Source: Chloroflexota bacterium
GTDB taxonomy: Bacteria; Chloroflexota; Limnocylindria; Limnocylindrales; CSP1-4
Reading direction: 5' to 3'
Length of the DNA: 9,301 nucleotides
Assembly: GCA_021777365.1 (NCBI GenBank)
Contig: JAJYDP010000152.1
Span: 1-9,301 of the forward strand
Part shown: positions 1-6,672 of the stretch, piece by piece
How the letters are laid out: each line of letters opens with the position of its first letter
How positions within the stretch are numbered: position 1 is the stretch's first letter
Program-made: the position numbers and the translations under genes
The notes under the pieces: model-generated
Told to the model about the DNA's origin: nothing
Databases searched by the model: none
The model's input: only the letters and a program-made list of their open reading frames with translations

Positions 1-1528
1 CGGCGCCCACGTCGACCGAGCCGGAGGTCGCCGCCGCGTCGGTGCACACGTAGTTCATGGTGAAGTCGCCCGTGTACGCCGACGAGTTGAAGACCTTGCT
101 GATCTTGAAGTAGCCCTGGTCCGGCACCAGGGGATTGGTGACCTCGACGGTCGCCGACGAGCTGTCGCCGGTGAGGTCGACCGGGCTGCCGGTGATGGTC
201 GGCGTGCCCCACGTGTAGCCGGTGGGCGGTGCCGGAACCGTTGGCTCCGTGATGGTGCACGTCGCATCCAACTCGATGTTCGTGAGCGTCACCGAACCCG
301 GTGTCGGATAGCCGATCGTCACATCCTGCGGGAACCCCGGCAGAGACTTGTTGCCGTTTCCGGTGCAGTCGACATGGACTGTGAAGTCCGTCTGCGGGTA
401 GGACGATGGACCGTTCGTGACGGCCTTCGTGATCGTCAGCAGCCCATAGCCGGTGACAGCACTGGCCTGCATCTGGTTGTCGCGAGAGCCCACGGCGGCG
501 CTGTCGAGCGCGACGAGGGACACGTGGTACGGCGAACCGGGGATGCTTCCGGCGCCGGTGCCCGCTCCCCACTGGTTCTCCCATGCGACGTGAGCGCCGA
601 ACCAGAGTGCGACGCCACACGTCGTGACCCCGCTCTTCGTGGTGCACATGTCACCGGACGAAGCAGTCGTGAAGGTGATTGTGAGCTGCGCGTCACTGTC
701 GCCCGTGTATGAGCCCAGGGACGTGATGTCGGTCACGGCGGTCATCGTGCCGCCGCGCATAGTGAATTGCTGGCCGCCATCGAAGCCGCCCGCGTTCGGG
801 TCAACCGGGATGCCCAGTTGCATCTCGTTTGCCGTCTCGCATCCGGTGATGTCCTGGCAGCGGTCGGCAAGGGTGATCCAGTCCTCGGACCAGCTCCAGG
901 TCGTCAGGAAGTCGTATGCATGCTTACCGGCCTTCGTCGTCCCGTAGTCCAGGGTGATGGTGTGAGTGCTGCCCGGGACGAGGTTCGTCAGCCACAGCCG
1001 CTGGACTGTGGCCGTGTTCTCCGGATACGACGAGTTGTTGTGGTTCAGGTTCCCGTTGATCCACCGGCAGCCGGTGTCACCGTTCGGGTACCCATCGCCT
1101 TGATCGTTCGCACACTGGTCATACGTGCCGATACTGAGGTCGGTGAATGTCGTGGTCGCGGTGCCGGACTGCGGCCCGGTCGCGGTCACGTTGTAGTTCG
1201 AGATGAAGTAACTCGGCAGCTGGAAGACGTCCGTGAAGCTGCCGGTTTCGGACGCCGTGTCTGTATTCGTGTACCGCCACGTCTGGCCGATCGCGTCGTC
1301 GACGACGATGGCGACCGGCTCGCCTGCCGCCCATCCGGCGCCGGTAAGGGTGACCGTCGCGCCGGGCGAGTAGTCGGCCTGGTCACTGGTGATCGTCGCC
1401 CCCGTTGGGCTCGGGGCGGCGAGGGCGGCGCCTGCCGGAAGTACAAGTGCGGCCATGAGCACAGCGACTTGGGCCGCGGCGAATGGGCGCCACAACTGCG
1501 GCGCCTTCGTTGAACTGGCGATCCTCAT
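1..1528 (-). CDS. Secreted multi-domain surface protein with DUF5979-like repeats (partial, C-terminus off window)
   Basis: This reading frame stays open from an ATG at 1528 to the left edge, giving 509 residues with no stop. Residues 1-38 form a signal peptide: basic start, hydrophobic core VAVLMAALVL, then ALAA before the mature chain. Residues 44-130 look like the Ig-like N-terminal module common in secreted Chloroflexota and actinobacterial proteins (ITSDQADYSPGATVTLTG). Residues 131-360 are rich in Trp, Tyr and Asn, with cysteines at 139, 154, 224, 230, 295 and 304 that could form disulfides. Residues 361-467 match the DUF5979 pattern (LTITKAVTNG, FTVHVDCTG, ATCTITEP), and a second copy starts near 472 (FKISKVFNSS). 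The start is supported by the purine-rich GGAGAGGAG just upstream and by the signal peptide directly after it. Sampled lines are lower in GC than neighbouring genes (35 of 60 at 901-960, against 46 of 60 at 2641-2700). A role as adhesin or surface-layer component is inferred; the anchoring region lies outside the window. Confidence 0.88.
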   Translation of the reverse strand, partial: MRIASSTKAPQLWRPFAAAQVAVLMAALVLPAGAALAAPSPTGATITSDQADYSPGATVTLTGAGWAAGEPVAIVVDDAIGQTWRYTNTDTASETGSFTDVFQLPSYFISNYNVTATGPQSGTATTTFTDLSIGTYDQCANDQGDGYPNGDTGCRWINGNLNHNNSSYPENTATVQRLWLTNLVPGSTHTITLDYGTTKAGKHAYDFLTTWSWSEDWITLADRCQDITGCETANEMQLGIPVDPNAGGFDGGQQFTMRGGTMTAVTDITSLGSYTGDSDAQLTITFTTASSGDMCTTKSGVTTCGVALWFGAHVAWENQWGAGTGAGSIPGSPYHVSLVALDSAAVGSRDNQMQASAVTGYGLLTITKAVTNGPSSYPQTDFTVHVDCTGNGNKSLPGFPQDVTIGYPTPGSVTLTNIELDATCTITEPTVPAPPTGYTWGTPTITGSPVDLTGDSSSATVEVTNPLVPDQGYFKISKVFNSSAYTGDFTMNYVCTDAAATSGSVDVGA

Positions 1529-1558
1529 TCTCCTCTCCCATGGGTGATCGATCGGCGA

Positions 1559-1570
1559 GACACAAGTGTC
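1559..1570. promoter_or_regulatory. Small inverted repeat upstream of the surface-protein gene, overlapping a -35-like hexamer
   Basis: The 12 bases GACACAAGTGTC are a 5-bp inverted repeat around AA. On the minus strand a perfect TTGACA (1572-1567) overlaps it, about 40 bases before the ATG at 1528. I see no good -10 hexamer at 16-18 bases spacing (GATCAC at best), so this may be an operator half-site rather than a working promoter. A 6-bp GC hairpin (1589-1604, loop CTCA) lies just upstream. Confidence 0.25.
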
Positions 1571-2044
1571 AATGTGCTGCCTCCCTTGCCCGGCCTCAGC
1601 CGGGGATCCGCCCTTCAACTCGTCGAGCGCCCGATCCTCATCCACACCTCCCTCAAGTCAGCTGAAATGCGGGTCTTGGTGCCAGTGGCAGGCGGCAGCC
1701 CCGGCGTTCAGGGCACCGGGGCCCCCCGTCCGGCCCTGTGGGACCGCGAAATGGGCAACGGGCCCCGCTGCCGCGCGGGCGGGCCGCGAGGCGCGGGGCC
1801 GATCAGGCGTGGGCGACAGGCGCGGCCATGGGGAGAGACGGCGCGCACGGCGCAACCGCGCGACGGAGTGCGCAACCAAGGGGACGCTTGTGCGCGACAT
1901 CCCTGGCGACCTCGATGCCCCCGTGGGCCGGGGGGCGTCGGACTGCGAGCTGTCTCCGTTGACCACGGCGGTCCTGGGTGACCGCCCGGCATGCCCGCAG
2001 GGAGCTCCCTTCCAACAACACCTGCAAGGCAGACTGCAATGCCG

Positions 2045-2073
2045 TTGTTACCAGTACGAACGTACCGGGTCAA
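2045..2073 (-). promoter_or_regulatory. Candidate sigma-70-type promoter with palindromic spacer, reading toward the surface-protein gene
   Basis: On the minus strand there is TTGACC (2073-2068), a 17-base spacer, then TAACAA (2050-2045) preceded by TGG, which makes an extended -10 element. The -35 matches 5 of 6 consensus bases and the -10 only 3 of 6. The spacer is almost entirely one inverted repeat: CCAGTACGAACGTACCGG on the plus strand (2051-2068), 7 of 8 arm pairs matching around AA. An inverted repeat between -35 and -10 is a usual place for a repressor or activator operator. The nearest gene downstream is the surface protein, 517 bases away. The promoter role is inferred. Confidence 0.4.
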
Positions 2074-2113
2074 GGGGGGACAGGGGTACCGGGGGATAAA
2101 CGCCGGCGTTCGA

Positions 2114-2122
2114 TGTGGATAA
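2114..2122 (-). promoter_or_regulatory. Consensus DnaA box
   Basis: TGTGGATAA on the plus strand is TTATCCACA on the minus strand, an exact match to the strong bacterial DnaA-box consensus. Six of its nine bases are A or T, so a chance match is unlikely in such GC-rich DNA. A weaker same-orientation copy (GGGGGATAA, 2091-2099, 7 of 9) lies 23 bases away, and a perfect 12-bp palindrome (AACGCCGGCGTT, 2099-2110) sits between them. No dnaA, dnaN or other origin genes are nearby and no larger box cluster was seen, so this is more likely a DnaA regulatory or titration site, or coincidence, than oriC. Confidence 0.4.
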
Positions 2123-2222
2123 GTGGTGCCGCCGGGCACCACCAGGGTCCTGATCGGCGGGCGCGGCGGGTGGACGGCCCAGGTAGGGGGCGAGGAGGCT
2201 GCCGCCGGCGCAGGAGGCGGCG

Positions 2223-2251
2223 AAAAGGGCGGCCCGGGCACTGGGCCGCCC
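2223..2251 (-). terminator. Rho-independent terminator of the GGDEF-EAL gene
   Basis: A perfect 9-bp GC stem (GGGCGGCCC 2227-2235 pairing with GGGCCGCCC 2243-2251) with a 7-base loop is followed on the minus strand by TTTT (2226-2223). It lies 12 bases past the stop codon of the GGDEF-EAL gene, the expected position and orientation for its intrinsic terminator. Confidence 0.85.
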
Positions 2252-2262
2252 CTCTCGCCGGG

Positions 2263-5200
2263 TCAGGCGGGTGTCGCCCTGATCGACGCCCAGCCGGGGA
2301 TGTTCGGAGTGGGTGGAGGCGCGAGCAGCGCCTCGAGGTCGACCGAGTCGACAGTCACGTCGTCGGAGGGGCGGCCGAGCAGGTAGCCCTGGGCCGCCGT
2401 CACGTCGAGGCTGCGCAGCACGCGCAGCTGCTCGGGCGTCTCCACGCCCTCGGCGACGACGACCGAGCCCCAGCGCTTCGCGAGCTCCACGAGCGAGCGG
2501 AGCACCGCGAGCGAGGACTCGCGAGCCGCCCCGCCCTGGACCAGGGACAGGTCGATCTTGACGATGTCGAAGTGGATCTGCGAGAGGAGCCGGAGGCCGG
2601 CGTTGCCGGAGCCGACGTCGTCGGCGGCGATCCGCATCCCCGCCCGCCGGCACGCCTCCAGGTTCGCGCGGAGCAGGTCCATGTCGTCCACCGCCTCGCG
2701 CTCGGTGAGCTCGATGACGACCCGTTCCGGCGAGAGGCCCAGCCGGTCCAGCGTGCGCGCGAGCGCGTGGGCGCTGAACTCCGGTGCCTCCAGGCTGCGC
2801 GGCGAGAGGTTGAGGCTGACCGAGCGATCCTCGGGGATGGCGGCCGCGGCCGCGGCGATCACCTCGAGGCAGGCCTGGTCGAGCTCCACGGTGCGCCCGC
2901 ACCGCTCGGCCGCGACGAAGAGACTGCCCGGGTTGTCGAAGCCGGAGCCCGCGGCCGGTCGCACCAGTCCCTCGAACCCGGTCACCCGACCGCTCACCAG
3001 CTCGACCACCGGCTGGAAGACCGGGCGGAGCGCCCGATCGGCGGCCACCCGCGCCACCGCCTGCGAGAGTTCGGCGATCACGTCCTGCCCGTCCAGCGTG
3101 TGCCGCTCGGGGTCGTACTCGGCCACCGTCGTCCGCCCGTGGCGCTTGCACCAGAGGAGCGCGGCGTCGGCCTGTGCGTACAGCTCGGCGCGGCTCTCCG
3201 CCGGCACCGGGACGGCCGAGACACCGGCCGAGAAGGAGACGGGCCGGATGAGGCCGGCATGCCGCTGGGTCACGCTCGCCACCGGCTCCAGGGCCATGGC
3301 GAGCAGGCGCTGGGCGACCACCAGGCCGCCGGACGCATCGGTGTGCGGCATGACCACGGCGAACTCGTCACCGCCGATGCGGAAGGCATGGTCGGTCGCC
3401 CGGACATACCGGGCCAGGAAGGCGCCCACGGCGGCGAGGACGGCGTCGCCGGTGGCATGGCCGGCGGTGTCGTTGACCTGCTTGAAGTCGTCGAGGTCGA
3501 TCAGGAGCAGCGCGCACGCGACGCCGTACCGGCGCGACACCAGCAGCTGCCGGTCGAGCTCCTCGTAGAAGGCGCGGTGGTTGCCGAGGCCGGTCAGGCT
3601 GTCGTGCAGCGCGTCGTGCTGGGCCACCTCCAGGCGCTGCGAGAGCTCGCGGTGCGACCGGTCCATCTCGATCGCCGGCTGCAGCACCTGGCGCGCCATC
3701 CAGGCGGCGAGCGCCAGGAGGAGCGCGATCAGGAGGCCGAGCGCGGCAAGCAGCGGCAGGGGCGGCGTGGTCGGCACGGCCGGGATGGCCACCACCACCG
3801 CCCAGTCGCCGAACCCGGGCAGGCTTGCGTCGAGCGGTGCGTAGGCGACGCTCCAGCGATCACCGAGCCAGGCGGTCACGGTCTGGCCGGCCTGCCGGAC
3901 GAAGCTCGACAGGACCTGGTCGGGGCTGGGGAGTCCGGCGCCTGCACCGTCGGCGGCGGACGCCCCTGAACTGCCCGCGGCCCCGCGCGTGTCCGCGAGG
4001 AGGGTGCCGGTGGCGCTGTCGACGATCAGCGAGTACCCGCCGGCGTGGCCGACGGGGGACTGCGGGTCGGCCAGGAGCGAGACGAGCGAGAGGTCGAAGC
4101 GCACGAGCCCGACGGGATGGCCCGAGCTCACCAGCGGCGTGGTCATGGCGACGATCGGGCTGCCGCCGGGGCCCGCGAACGGTGCCGACAGGTACACCTG
4201 GCCGGCGTGCAGCGCGAGGGTCGGCGCGAGCACCCGGGCGTCCACCGGATCGGTCGCGACCGGCACGAACTGCCCGTCCTCCATCCGGAGGCGTTCGGCG
4301 CCCGAGGCGTCGGTCACCACGGCGACGGGGACGCCGTCGCCGACGACGGGAGCAATGGGCGCCAGGTCGGTCCGGGCGGCGGAGGCGGTGCCGGCACCCG
4401 TCGCCAGGCGGACGGTGCTGGTGTTCGCGGCGTAGAGCAGGAGGGCGCTGCGGTCACGATCGAGCTCGGCGCCGAGCGAGGCGGAGACCTGCCCGCCGAC
4501 CTGCGCGGCGTGGGCCTGGTCGACCTGGCCGGCACCCAGGATCATGGGGACGACGAGGGCCACCACGATGGGGATGGCGGCGGCGGCGAGGAGCGCCAGT
4601 GCGAGGCGGAGCCGCACGAGCCCGATGGTCGACGACGTGCGCGCGGGGTCGTCGGGCGGCGCGGGCGGGGCGGGCGAAACCGTCGGGGCCGGAGCGGCCG
4701 AGGGCCCTGGTCGTACGGGTGCGGGCGAAGCCGGCGTGGGCGACGCGGGCGGGACCGGGGTCCGTGCGGGCGCGGGCGTGGCCGTCGGGGCCGGGGTTCG
4801 TACCGAGGCGGGCGTGTCCGGGGCTGGCGCGGTCGTCGCGGGCGCGGTCGTCGCGAGCGACGTCGACTCCCCTGCCACCGCGCGCACGGGATCCGGCGCG
4901 CGAGGAGCCGACTCGCGCGGGTCCATCGGGTCGGAAGCGGGCGTCTCCGGTACGCCGCGGAGGGCGGCGAATGCCCACGGCGTCGCACCGGGACTCTCGG
5001 GAGCCGCCGGGACGGGAATGGCGCGAACCGGCGCCGGCGAGTCGGACGGCACGGTCGCCGGCACGAGATTACCGGCAGGCGATGTCGTCCGGGCCGACGG
5101 ATCCGTCGCCGGCGGGGCGCCGGGATCGTCCGCTGCGGCACTCTCCTCGGCGAGGCCGAGCAGCTCCATGCGCAGCTGGGCGAGCGCCTGGGGATCCGGC

Positions 5201-5325
5201 TCGGGGCGGGGGGCGCGCGTGAGCCGGGACCGCAGACCGGACGGGACCGCCGGGTCATGCCGCCCTGTCGGATCGCCGGGCTCGCGCGGGCCTGTCGGCG
5301 TGGCGCCGGTGCCCGGAGCGTTCAC
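2263..5325 (-). CDS. Membrane-bound GGDEF-EAL c-di-GMP synthase/phosphodiesterase with periplasmic sensor domain
   Basis: A 1020-residue protein predicted to make and break cyclic di-GMP in response to an external signal. Residues 1-230 are cytoplasmic, low-complexity and Pro/Ala/Thr-rich. Membrane segments at about 234-263 and 523-545 flank an extracellular domain of about 260 residues, likely Cache-like. The GGDEF domain (about 573-738) has an intact GGDEF signature at 651-655 and an RxxD inhibition site (RATD, 642-645) five residues before it. The EAL domain (about 750-998) keeps E785 (EGLVR), N839, E872, D902-D903, K923, E959 and Q979, the metal and catalytic positions of active phosphodiesterases. 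Loop 6 reads DDVGSGNAGL instead of the usual DDFGTGYSSL. GTG at 5325 was chosen because GAGGGAG lies five bases before it; an in-frame GTG at 5331 overlaps that site. Both activities look possible; the net direction cannot be told. Monocistronic, with its own terminator. Confidence 0.93.
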   Translation of the reverse strand: MNAPGTGATPTGPREPGDPTGRHDPAVPSGLRSRLTRAPRPEPDPQALAQLRMELLGLAEESAAADDPGAPPATDPSARTTSPAGNLVPATVPSDSPAPVRAIPVPAAPESPGATPWAFAALRGVPETPASDPMDPRESAPRAPDPVRAVAGESTSLATTAPATTAPAPDTPASVRTPAPTATPAPARTPVPPASPTPASPAPVRPGPSAAPAPTVSPAPPAPPDDPARTSSTIGLVRLRLALALLAAAAIPIVVALVVPMILGAGQVDQAHAAQVGGQVSASLGAELDRDRSALLLYAANTSTVRLATGAGTASAARTDLAPIAPVVGDGVPVAVVTDASGAERLRMEDGQFVPVATDPVDARVLAPTLALHAGQVYLSAPFAGPGGSPIVAMTTPLVSSGHPVGLVRFDLSLVSLLADPQSPVGHAGGYSLIVDSATGTLLADTRGAAGSSGASAADGAGAGLPSPDQVLSSFVRQAGQTVTAWLGDRWSVAYAPLDASLPGFGDWAVVVAIPAVPTTPPLPLLAALGLLIALLLALAAWMARQVLQPAIEMDRSHRELSQRLEVAQHDALHDSLTGLGNHRAFYEELDRQLLVSRRYGVACALLLIDLDDFKQVNDTAGHATGDAVLAAVGAFLARYVRATDHAFRIGGDEFAVVMPHTDASGGLVVAQRLLAMALEPVASVTQRHAGLIRPVSFSAGVSAVPVPAESRAELYAQADAALLWCKRHGRTTVAEYDPERHTLDGQDVIAELSQAVARVAADRALRPVFQPVVELVSGRVTGFEGLVRPAAGSGFDNPGSLFVAAERCGRTVELDQACLEVIAAAAAAIPEDRSVSLNLSPRSLEAPEFSAHALARTLDRLGLSPERVVIELTEREAVDDMDLLRANLEACRRAGMRIAADDVGSGNAGLRLLSQIHFDIVKIDLSLVQGGAARESSLAVLRSLVELAKRWGSVVVAEGVETPEQLRVLRSLDVTAAQGYLLGRPSDDVTVDSVDLEALLAPPPTPNIPGWASIRATPA

Positions 5326-5330
5326 GCACA

Positions 5331-5337
5331 CTCCCTC
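5331..5337 (-). promoter_or_regulatory. Ribosome binding site deciding the GGDEF-EAL start
   Basis: GAGGGAG on the minus strand is followed by five bases and GTG at 5325. The alternative GTG at 5331 begins inside the motif and would have no spacer. A GC-rich hairpin (arms 5372-5381 and 5387-5396, nine of ten pairs matching, 5-base loop) lies about 35 bases further upstream in the leader. I found no convincing promoter hexamers for either gene of this divergent pair. Confidence 0.5.
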
Positions 5338-5600
5338 GTGGTCGATCGGCGTTCAGGGTGTAGCCGATGGGCCGGGCGGCCGGGCTGGCCGCCGGGCGTG
5401 CACAGGTATCGCATGGCGGGCGGCGGGACGTACCCACCCGAATGTCACCCCGGCGACCCATGACCATCGGCTCGTCCGGCACTGGGTGGGTTCGGGCAGG
5501 GCACCAGTAACGGACGCGGGCCTGCTTCGTTCTCGTTGGTGGCGGCGGCGGGCCGCCGAGGGGCTCGACCACCGCGCCACCATCCGCAGGAGGTTCGCAG

Positions 5601-6104
5601 ATGCGACGTCTCGCTCTCGCCGGTGCGCTGGGGCTGCTGCTGTTGTCCAGTACATCTGTGTTCGCGGCCACGCACAACAACATCTGGCGCGCCACGCTGA
5701 CGAGCGCGACCGCGACGACCACGACCGCGACGACGGCGCCGACGACGAACGTTCGCGGGGGCGCCACGATCGCGGAGGTCGGGAACGGACGGCTCGCGAG
5801 CGTGGCGGTCAAGCTCTACGGCGTGAAGCCGGACTCCACGGTCCAGGTGACGGTCACCGACACGACGACGTCGACCGCCACGTCCAGCACGACGCCGGCC
5901 GTGTGGACGAGCCCGAAGTTCAGGATGGCGGCGACCGGCGTGAACCGGTTCTGGCTCAAGGGAAGCGATGTCAAGCCGCTCGACGCAGCGATCGACGCCA
6001 AGGACACGCTGACGATCACCGTCACCGTCACGCCGAAGGCCACGACCGGGGCCGCCCCGAGCGCTGCCACGACACTGACGGGAACCTTCGCCCGGGTGCG
6101 CTGA
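5601..6104 (+). CDS. Small Thr-rich exported protein of unknown function
   Basis: A 167-residue protein starting at ATG 5601 with an ideal ribosome binding site (AGGAGG 5588-5593, seven-base spacing). Residues 1-22 are a clear signal peptide (MRRLALAGALGLLLLSSTSV, then FA before the mature ATHNN), so the mature chain is about 145 residues and acts outside the membrane. It has no lipobox cysteine, no cysteines at all and no second membrane segment. The mature part has Thr-rich stretches (SATATTTTATTAPTTN and TVTDTTTSTATSSTTP) around alternating hydrophobic and polar residues that suggest an all-beta fold. The segment from GGATIAEVGNGRLASVAVKL onward faintly recalls CHRD-like beta domains, but I do not recognise a family with confidence. 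It is transcribed divergently from the GGDEF-EAL gene, so a cell-surface role under c-di-GMP control is possible but only inferred. Confidence 0.82.
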   Translation: MRRLALAGALGLLLLSSTSVFAATHNNIWRATLTSATATTTTATTAPTTNVRGGATIAEVGNGRLASVAVKLYGVKPDSTVQVTVTDTTTSTATSSTTPAVWTSPKFRMAATGVNRFWLKGSDVKPLDAAIDAKDTLTITVTVTPKATTGAAPSAATTLTGTFARVR

Positions 6105-6106
6105 CC

Positions 6107-6148
6107 TCCGGCCGCGCGGGATCGGCGTCCGGCTGCGCGGGATCGGCG
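6107..6148. repeat. 21-bp tandem direct repeat, two copies
   Basis: Copies at 6107-6127 and 6128-6148 differ at one base (C against T at unit position 7). Each starts TCCGG and ends GCGCGGGATCGGCG. The array begins three bases after the stop codon of the exported-protein gene and runs into the larger 89-bp duplication. Confidence 0.8.
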
Positions 6149-6150
6149 GC

Positions 6151-6319
6151 ACCCGGCGCGCGGGACCGGGCACGGCCGCGGCACACGACCGGCTCGGGCG
6201 ACGATCAACGAACTGACGGCGATCGTGGGGTCGATCGGCACCCGGCGCGCGGGGCCGGGCACGGCCGCGGCACGCGACCGGCTCGGGCGGCGATCAACGA
6301 ACCGAGAGCGATCGTGGGA
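6151..6319. repeat. 89-bp-period tandem duplication, two copies
   Basis: Bases 6151-6230 match 6240-6319 at a constant offset of 89 with no gaps and seven mismatches in 80 aligned bases (about 91%). Each unit opens with ACCCGGCGCGCGGG and ends with an inverted repeat: ACGATC and GATCGT around a 14-base loop in copy 1, GCGATC and GATCGT in copy 2, where the change leaves a G-T pair. No open reading frame with coding character runs through it. Confidence 0.85.
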
Positions 6320-6532
6320 TCCGCCGGCGCCCGTCACGGGTGGCAGCCGTCGCTCCTGCCAGACCGTCTACCTGCGATCGATCGTCGCTGATGCTCACCA
6401 CGAGAGCCTTACGCGGCAGCGACGCGGAACTCGCGCGCGCCCGTGTGCCCCGGCTCGTCCCGATCGTGCGGCGGCGGGAGCCGTGGGGCCGTCGGACCGG
6501 GGCGGAGGGCCCTCGCCGGGCTGCGTACGGCC

Positions 6533-6672
6533 CACGTCGTGTGCAATAGCGGCGATGCGGGCACGGGCCGTGGCTATCGCGCACACGGCGTGCGATAGCC
6601 GACGGCAACCACCCAGCCTGCGTCCGACGGGCGTCCGAGCTGGCTATGGCACACGGCGTGCGCGGTAGCGGC
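6533..6672. repeat. Three degenerate copies of a REP-like hairpin motif
   Basis: The right-hand motif (CACGKCGTG, a few bases, then TAGC) occurs at 6533-6553, 6584-6600 and 6652-6672; the first and last differ at four of 21 positions. Copies 2 and 3 also carry a left arm GGCTAT. Copy 2 folds as a perfect 9-bp stem (GGCTATCGC 6572-6580 with GCGATAGCC 6592-6600, 11-base loop). Copy 3 (6642-6669) keeps the inner GCAC-GTGC pairing and the outer GCTA-TAGC pairing with an internal loop. Copies 2 and 3 share the 14-mer GCACACGGCGTGCG. Confidence 0.6.

Larger units (their letters stand above)
1529..2222. other. Gene-free region between the surface-protein start and the GGDEF-EAL terminator
   Basis: About 690 bases without a convincing gene. 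Every open frame here lacks a good ribosome binding site and reads as Arg/Pro/Gly-rich low-complexity protein, typical of noncoding high-GC DNA. The stretch 1690-1990 is very GC-rich and contains only ordinary small hairpins, such as a 7-bp stem at 1967-1986 and a 12-bp palindrome at 1999-2010. From about 2011 to 2066 the sequence becomes clearly more AT-rich. This patch and the next 60 bases hold the promoter candidate and the DnaA-box-like sites listed separately. If transcription of the surface gene starts here, its leader would be about 510 nt long. I recognise no known riboswitch in it. Confidence 0.6.

Noticed and set aside
767..1513. 248-residue plus-strand frame opposite the surface-protein gene
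   Set aside because: The minus-strand frame has a signal peptide, recognisable secreted domains and a ribosome binding site. The plus-strand product has no recognisable features.
1529..2040. Known riboswitch (c-di-GMP, c-di-AMP, cobalamin) in the surface-gene leader
   Set aside because: I looked for the conserved core patterns of these classes by eye and saw none; a covariance-model search would be needed to exclude divergent forms.
2014..2049. Possible integron attC-like structure (AACAAC ... GTTGTT)
   Set aside because: The ends do not fit RYYYAAC / GTTRRRY and no integrase or cassette gene is present; the 6-bp arms are compatible with chance.
2123..2142. 8-bp perfect hairpin (GTGGTGCC, loop GCCG, GGCACCAC) beside the DnaA box
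   Set aside because: No T-tract on either strand, and stems of this length are expected by chance in several hundred bases of GC-rich DNA.
1544..2241. Open frames of 145-177 residues in the gap (1544-1981, 1566-2099, 1708-2241)
   Set aside because: No ribosome binding site at their starts, biased Arg/Pro/Gly composition and mutual overlap in several frames; treated as noncoding.
1978..5463. Very long plus-strand open frames opposite the GGDEF-EAL gene (for example 1978-3969, 3825-5222, 4045-5463)
   Set aside because: They are antisense shadows of a gene with complete domain evidence. Their translations are Arg/Gly/His-rich with no domains or ribosome binding sites, as expected for high-GC DNA with few stop codons.
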